Positions 60,216 through 64,000 of a stretch of 64,000 nt of DNA are shown one piece after another. The position numbers were made by a program, and so were the translations under genes. Every line of letters starts with the position of its first letter. The first letter of the stretch is position 1. A model generated the notes under the pieces. The model did not search any database, was not told the origin of the DNA, and worked only from the letters and a program-made list of their open reading frames with translations. The stretch is from Paenibacillus peoriae (GTDB lineage Bacteria > Bacillota > Bacilli > Paenibacillales > Paenibacillaceae): the NCBI RefSeq assembly GCF_022531965.1, contig NZ_CP092831.1:115001-179000 (forward strand), read 5' to 3'.

Positions 60216-61487
60216 ATGTATTTGGTGTATGCCGACGAAAAAGGCAATGTATATGATCATGCTTCTTTGTATGGGCTTGCACGTAGTGCAGACATGATTG
60301 TTGAAATCATGGAGGATGAGCTTATTCCGTTACCGGAAGGAGCTACATTGGTAAGCCTGCCCAGCACTCGCCCGGTCGGTATGAACCCTGAAACAGGGGA
60401 AATGGTTTCTCTTCCCGGAGATATGCAAGCAGTAGGGGCTTTATTGCCGCAAGGTTTTACACGCTTGTGCCTGCCGGGATATGTGAAGACCGATAAGGAG
60501 TACAAGCTTCCCTTGTTCGGTTATTCGGCCGTAGTCTGGAAAGACGGAGCATTTTATGTAACGGCTGAGCAGAGTGACAGTCCGTCCAAGTGGAATCCGG
60601 AAAACTGTGACCGCCATCAAGTTAAATTGGGTGTTCAGCGGATGACGGAGCAATATCCCGAAAATCGGCTGTACCAACATTTGTCTAACTGTGCGCTTGG
60701 CTACGAATGCCTTACTTCCTCGAACACATTCCTGAATCGCTGGGAGGGGGGAGTTCCGGTATCTTATTCTTGTAATGCGGGTTGCTTTGGGTGTATATCT
60801 GAACAGCCAGATGACAGTGGCTTCGTATCTCCGCAGACAAGAATGAACTTCCGTCCTCGCGTCGAAGAAATTGTAGAAGTTATGCTGGAACATTTGAAGA
60901 CACCGGAATCCATCATTAGTTTTGGTCAAGGTTGCGAAGGTGAGCCTTCCACACAAGCCAAATTGATTATTGATTCGATCAAAGAGGTGCGTTCCATTAC
61001 GGATATGGGATACATCAATATCAATACGAATGCGGGATTGAGCGATCATATCCGGGGAATCGTGGATGCGGGTCTTGATCTGATGCGCGTTAGTACCATT
61101 AGTGCACTGGACGATCATTACAATGCGTATTACAAGCCGCGCGGTTACACGTTGGCTAATGTGGAAAAATCACTTCGTTATGCTTCTGAGCAGGGTGTAT
61201 ATACGTCGATTAATTATTTGATTTTTCCGGGTGTAACTGACCGAGAAGAAGAAATTGAGGCAATGATTGAATTTGCCAAACGAACTAAGCTCAGGCTGAT
61301 TCAAATGCGTAATTTGAACATCGATCCTGAAAGCTATCTGGAATTGATTCCACCTGCACAAGGTGAGATCCTTGGCATGAAGCAAATGCTTGAGATTTAT
61401 CGTGAGGAACTGCCGGATGTAGTCATCGGTTCATACACTCATGTACCGCCGCAAGGGCAGGCACGTCCTAAATTTGCCAAGGCCTAA
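60216..61487 (+). CDS. Radical SAM protein, unknown reaction
   Basis: 423-aa protein. About 150 residues at the N-terminus are of unknown kind (beta-rich). The radical SAM core follows, with the iron-sulfur motif C186-x3-C190-x2-C193 in SYSCNAGCFGCIS and SAM-contact regions FGQGCEGEP and RVSTISALDD. No SPASM-type extra Cys cluster is seen at the C-terminus. The start is ATG 60216 behind AAAGGAG. It lies between rho and rpmE. The substrate is unknown; a ribosome- or RNA-linked target is only suggested by neighbours. Confidence 0.88.
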   Translation: MYLVYADEKGNVYDHASLYGLARSADMIVEIMEDELIPLPEGATLVSLPSTRPVGMNPETGEMVSLPGDMQAVGALLPQGFTRLCLPGYVKTDKEYKLPLFGYSAVVWKDGAFYVTAEQSDSPSKWNPENCDRHQVKLGVQRMTEQYPENRLYQHLSNCALGYECLTSSNTFLNRWEGGVPVSYSCNAGCFGCISEQPDDSGFVSPQTRMNFRPRVEEIVEVMLEHLKTPESIISFGQGCEGEPSTQAKLIIDSIKEVRSITDMGYININTNAGLSDHIRGIVDAGLDLMRVSTISALDDHYNAYYKPRGYTLANVEKSLRYASEQGVYTSINYLIFPGVTDREEEIEAMIEFAKRTKLRLIQMRNLNIDPESYLELIPPAQGEILGMKQMLEIYREELPDVVIGSYTHVPPQGQARPKFAKA

Positions 61488-61550
61488 AACGGTCACACAG
61501 CAATTGAAATACACCTGTTTTGCGCTGTTTCTGAATGCAGAAAAGAGTTG

Positions 61551-61594
61551 TTGAAACGCTCATATTCAAGTGCTATAATGTGAACATGTGTTCA
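61551..61594 (+). promoter_or_regulatory. rpmE promoter with overlapping inverted repeat
   Basis: TTGAAA (61551-61556), 17 bp, TATAAT (61574-61579). The inverted repeat TGAACA-TG-TGTTCA (61581-61594) lies right over the start site. It could be a repressor operator or part of an RNA regulatory hairpin. Confidence 0.65.
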
Positions 61595-61644
61595 TACAAC
61601 TCTGGACTGATAGGACGTTCAGGGCGGAAAGAGGTGAAAGTTCA

Positions 61645-61842
61645 ATGCAACAAGCTATTCAACCAACATTTAACGTAACTACTGTCACTTGTGCTTGCGG
61701 AAATTCGTTTGAAACTGGTTCTGTGAAAGGATCTCTGCGTGTGGAGATTTGCTCCGCCTGCCACCCGTTCTTCACAGGCAAGCAGAAATTTATTGATGCT
61801 GGTGGACGCGTGGATCGTTTCAAAAAGAAATACGGTATCTAA
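61645..61842 (+). CDS. rpmE: 50S ribosomal protein L31
   Basis: 65-aa ribosomal protein at the subunit interface. It is the zinc-binding (C+) form: CxC in TCACGN and CxxC in ICSACH are present. The start is ATG 61645, behind AGAGGTGAAAG; an upstream in-frame ATG has no support. In B. subtilis the C+ form is replaced by the zinc-free YtiA form when zinc is scarce. Confidence 0.95.
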   Translation: MQQAIQPTFNVTTVTCACGNSFETGSVKGSLRVEICSACHPFFTGKQKFIDAGGRVDRFKKKYGI

Positions 61843-61869
61843 TGGATTACCGCAAGTTATAAAGTTATT

Positions 61870-61902
61870 AGAGCCTTCTGCGACTGCAGAGGGCTCTTTT
61901 TG
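61870..61902 (+). terminator. rpmE terminator
   Basis: A 12-bp stem AGAGCCTTCTGC / GCAGAGGGCTCT with loop GACT and TTTTTG. Confidence 0.92.
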
Positions 61903-61915
61903 TAATAATGTGTAT

Positions 61916-61944
61916 TTGCTTTTTATGCGGCCTTAAGATATACT
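61916..61944 (+). promoter_or_regulatory. Promoter of the SRP RNA gene
   Basis: TTGCTT (61916-61921), 17 bp, TATACT (61939-61944). The predicted start at about 61951 agrees with the 5' end of the RNA. Confidence 0.75.
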
Positions 61945-61951
61945 TATTTTC

Positions 61952-62220
61952 ACCGTGCTAGATGGGGAGGTAGCGGTGCCCTGTAACTCGCAATCCGCTA
62001 TAGCGAGGTTGAATTCCTGTTAGAGGTGTTGTTGATGTGAGGCTGGTCCCTGCGCACAATGTTGACGGCTGGGTCCTCCGCAATGAGTACTTGTGAACCT
62101 GGTCAGGTCCGGAAGGAAGCAGCCATAAGCAGGCCCACTCTTGTGCCGGAGGGTTGCCTAGCCCGAGTTGCTGTTCAGGATTGCCGCTCGGATCACAACG
62201 ATCAATAACAGGTGCACGGT
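61952..62220 (+). ncRNA. scr: Signal recognition particle RNA (long Bacillus type)
   Basis: About 269 nt. The ends ACCGTGC and GCACGGT pair. The Alu-like domain block TGCTAGATGGGGAGGTAGCGGTGCCCTGT is near identical to B. subtilis scRNA, and the S-domain helix 8 block GGTCAGGTCCGGAAGGAAGCAGC (about 62101-62125) is present. It is followed by a terminator and dnaX, as in B. subtilis. Confidence 0.95.
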
Positions 62221-62236
62221 ATATATTGGTAATTAG

Positions 62237-62272
62237 AACATCTTGGCAATCATTGCGAAGATGTTTTTTTGT
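62237..62272 (+). terminator. scr terminator
   Basis: Nested stems AACATCTT / AAGATGTT and GCAAT / ATTGC, followed by TTTTTTTG. Confidence 0.88.
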
Positions 62273-62298
62273 GTTTTATAAATTGGAAGGTGTCTGGT

Positions 62299-62326
62299 TT
62301 AGATTCGGACGGGAGTATAGTATAAT
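62299..62326 (+). promoter_or_regulatory. Candidate dnaX promoter
   Basis: TTAGAT (62299-62304), 16 bp, TATAAT (62321-62326), about 50 bases before dnaX. The -35 is weak. Confidence 0.5.
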
Positions 62327-62377
62327 GAAGTGACCATGAATGGTCATGAAAGTGAATGGGAAAGAGGGTAACGCGCA

Positions 62378-64000
62378 TTGGAACATATAGCGTTGTACCG
62401 TGCTTGGCGGCCGCAGGCTTTCAAGGACATGGTAGGACAACAGCATATTATCCAGACATTGCAGAATGCCATCCGCGAAAATCGCACGTCCCATGCCTAC
62501 CTGTTCAGCGGTCCACGAGGAACAGGTAAGACGAGTGCGGCCAAAATTTTGGCCAAGGCAATCAACTGTGAGCATGGACCTGCGCCGGAACCTTGCAACG
62601 AATGCGAAGCCTGTAAACGGATCACGGCCGGAGCGGTCATGGATGTACAGGAGATTGATGCAGCCTCCAACCGGGGCGTTGAAGAGATTCGTGATTTGCG
62701 CGATAAAGTCAAATATGCGCCCACAGAAGTGCGGCACAAGGTTTATATCATTGATGAAGTGCACATGCTGACGACGGAAGCGTTCAATGCGCTGCTCAAG
62801 ACGCTGGAAGAGCCGCCGCCACACGTGATGTTCATATTGGCTACGACTGAACCACATCGGATTCCGGCTACCATTATTTCGCGTTGCCAGCGGTTTGACT
62901 TCCGTCGTGTATCGCTGGAAGAACAGACAGAGCGGCTTGACCTGATATGTCAACAGGAGAACATACAGGCTGATTCGGATGCACTGCAGTACATTGCCCG
63001 TCTTTCAGATGGCGGGATGCGAGATGCGGTTAGCGTTTTGGATCAGATATCCTCGTTTACAGATGGTCGGGTTACTTATCAGCAGGTGCTGGACATGACG
63101 GGAGGTATTGCGTCCGAGCAATTCGGTAAGCTTGCCTTAGCATTGCTGAAAGAAGATGTGGGCACGGTGCTCCAAATGATCGAGAGCTTTATGCAGGAAG
63201 GTAAAAGTGCAGATAAGTGCATGGAGAATCTTCTGTACTATTTCCGAGATCTGCTAATGATCAAGATGGTGCCTCAGGCGACCAAAATGACGGAGCGAGT
63301 GCTGGATCCAGAGCGATTTAAGGAAGTGGCAGATGCTTTTACCAAGGAGCAACTCTTTGCAATGATTGACACCCTTAATCGTTACCAGAGCGAGATGAAA
63401 TATGCCGTACAGCCCCAAACCTTGTTTGAGGTAGCTCTATTGAAGCTATGTAGTATTCCGGGGGAAGCAGGTGCTGTTGCTCAGCCGACCGCACAACGCT
63501 CTGACGCTGCAGCTGACCAGGAAGATGTCGTAATGTTGAAGCGCCAGCTTGCTGAACTGGAAAAGAAACTGGAACGCGCGCTGCAAGGTGGATTGGCCGT
63601 GGGAGGGGGGCAGGAGGCATCGTCGGGTGGCCGTCAGGCTTCCGGGGGGCGTGCCCCTGCTCCGCGGATTTCAGCACCAGCCAAACTCCCTTCCCAGTTG
63701 GATCGCTATATCGCTGAGAAGTCGAGCGAAGCATTCGCGGCAGCGGGGCGTAAGTGGAGTCAGATTTTGCAAGGGGTAAAAGAGGCGAAAGTTACGGTTC
63801 ATGCCTGGTTTATGGACGGTGAGCCAGTTTCTGTGTTAGAGGACAGTGTACTGGTCGCATTTAAGAACAATATTCATCGTGAAACTACCGAAAAGCCTGC
63901 CAATAAGCAGGTCATCGAGAAGGTATTGCATGAGCAGTTGGGTCATCCTTATCGTTTAGTAACGATGATGCAAAAGGATTGGAATGCTGCGATTGAAGGA
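62378..64000 (+). CDS. dnaX: DNA polymerase III subunits gamma/tau (partial)
   Basis: Clamp-loader ATPase; the first 541 codons are in the window and the frame is still open at the end. Walker A GPRGTGKTS, the zinc cysteines (INCEHGPAPEPCNECEAC), Walker B IIDEVHML and the sensor region ISRCQRF are present. A Gly/Ala/Ser-rich linker (about 405-430) follows domain III, then the tau-type C-terminal part begins. The start is TTG 62378 behind AGAGGG. I saw no A-AAA-AAG-type slippage site in the visible part. Confidence 0.95.
   Translation, partial: MEHIALYRAWRPQAFKDMVGQQHIIQTLQNAIRENRTSHAYLFSGPRGTGKTSAAKILAKAINCEHGPAPEPCNECEACKRITAGAVMDVQEIDAASNRGVEEIRDLRDKVKYAPTEVRHKVYIIDEVHMLTTEAFNALLKTLEEPPPHVMFILATTEPHRIPATIISRCQRFDFRRVSLEEQTERLDLICQQENIQADSDALQYIARLSDGGMRDAVSVLDQISSFTDGRVTYQQVLDMTGGIASEQFGKLALALLKEDVGTVLQMIESFMQEGKSADKCMENLLYYFRDLLMIKMVPQATKMTERVLDPERFKEVADAFTKEQLFAMIDTLNRYQSEMKYAVQPQTLFEVALLKLCSIPGEAGAVAQPTAQRSDAAADQEDVVMLKRQLAELEKKLERALQGGLAVGGGQEASSGGRQASGGRAPAPRISAPAKLPSQLDRYIAEKSSEAFAAAGRKWSQILQGVKEAKVTVHAWFMDGEPVSVLEDSVLVAFKNNIHRETTEKPANKQVIEKVLHEQLGHPYRLVTMMQKDWNAAIEG

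Overview
The window looks like chromosomal DNA of an endospore-forming, motile, low-to-mid GC Gram-positive bacterium, most likely Paenibacillus (P. polymyxa group). The grounds are the genus-typical proteins, sporulation genes (spo0F, a KinA/KinB-type kinase, an SspP-like spore protein), a Bacillus-type long SRP RNA, and strong AGGAGG ribosome sites with frequent GTG/TTG starts. The assignment to genus is inference from remembered families, not from a database search. No insertion sequence, prophage, CRISPR array or obvious island was seen.

Layout. 1-3530: end of a 16S-23S spacer, complete 23S and 5S rRNA, a long processing stem around the 23S, and the rrn terminator. 3.7-10.1 kb: guaB, dacA, pdxS-pdxT, serS and tRNA-Ser(UGA), the same order as the origin-proximal region of Bacillus subtilis. 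10.2-13.5 kb: small unknown genes, an SspP-like gene, a lipoprotein, an acetyltransferase and tadA. 13.5-13.7 kb: a cluster of DnaA boxes ahead of a sporulation-type sensor kinase. 16-24 kb: pseudouridine synthase, motAB, phhB, acetyltransferase, a c-di-AMP riboswitch with an NlpC/P60 hydrolase, and a membrane protein with an M1 peptidase. 24-36 kb: ywhD, an EIIA-Glc protein, several small accessory genes, class A PBP, speE and an MFS transporter. 36-44 kb: LOG and MazG-like housekeeping enzymes, a heterodimeric ABC exporter with a divergent LysR regulator, and ywiB-argS. 44-52.4 kb: a secreted CYTH-like protein, then a LysR regulator divergent from an Fe(III)/phosphonate-type ABC importer whose last gene is a beta-CASP metallo-beta-lactamase hydrolase, and a cytosolic subtilase. 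52.8-64 kb: rpoE, pyrG, spo0F, fba, murA, rho, a radical SAM gene, rpmE, SRP RNA and the start of dnaX.

How it fits together. Nucleotide supply (guaB, pyrG), wall building and remodelling (dacA, PBP, murA, NlpC/P60) and central transcription and translation genes make up most of the window. Sporulation control appears twice: a kinase preceded by DnaA boxes, and spo0F behind a consensus sigma-H promoter. In B. subtilis tadA, scr and dnaX are adjacent; here about 48 kb lies between tadA and scr, and it holds genes that in B. subtilis sit in a different chromosomal region (ywhD/pbpG/speE, ywiB/argS, rpoE to rpmE).

No clearly new defence or biosynthetic system was found. The best candidates for something undescribed are the ABC importer with beta-CASP hydrolase operon, the DnaA-box cluster next to the kinase, and the radical SAM protein between rho and rpmE.
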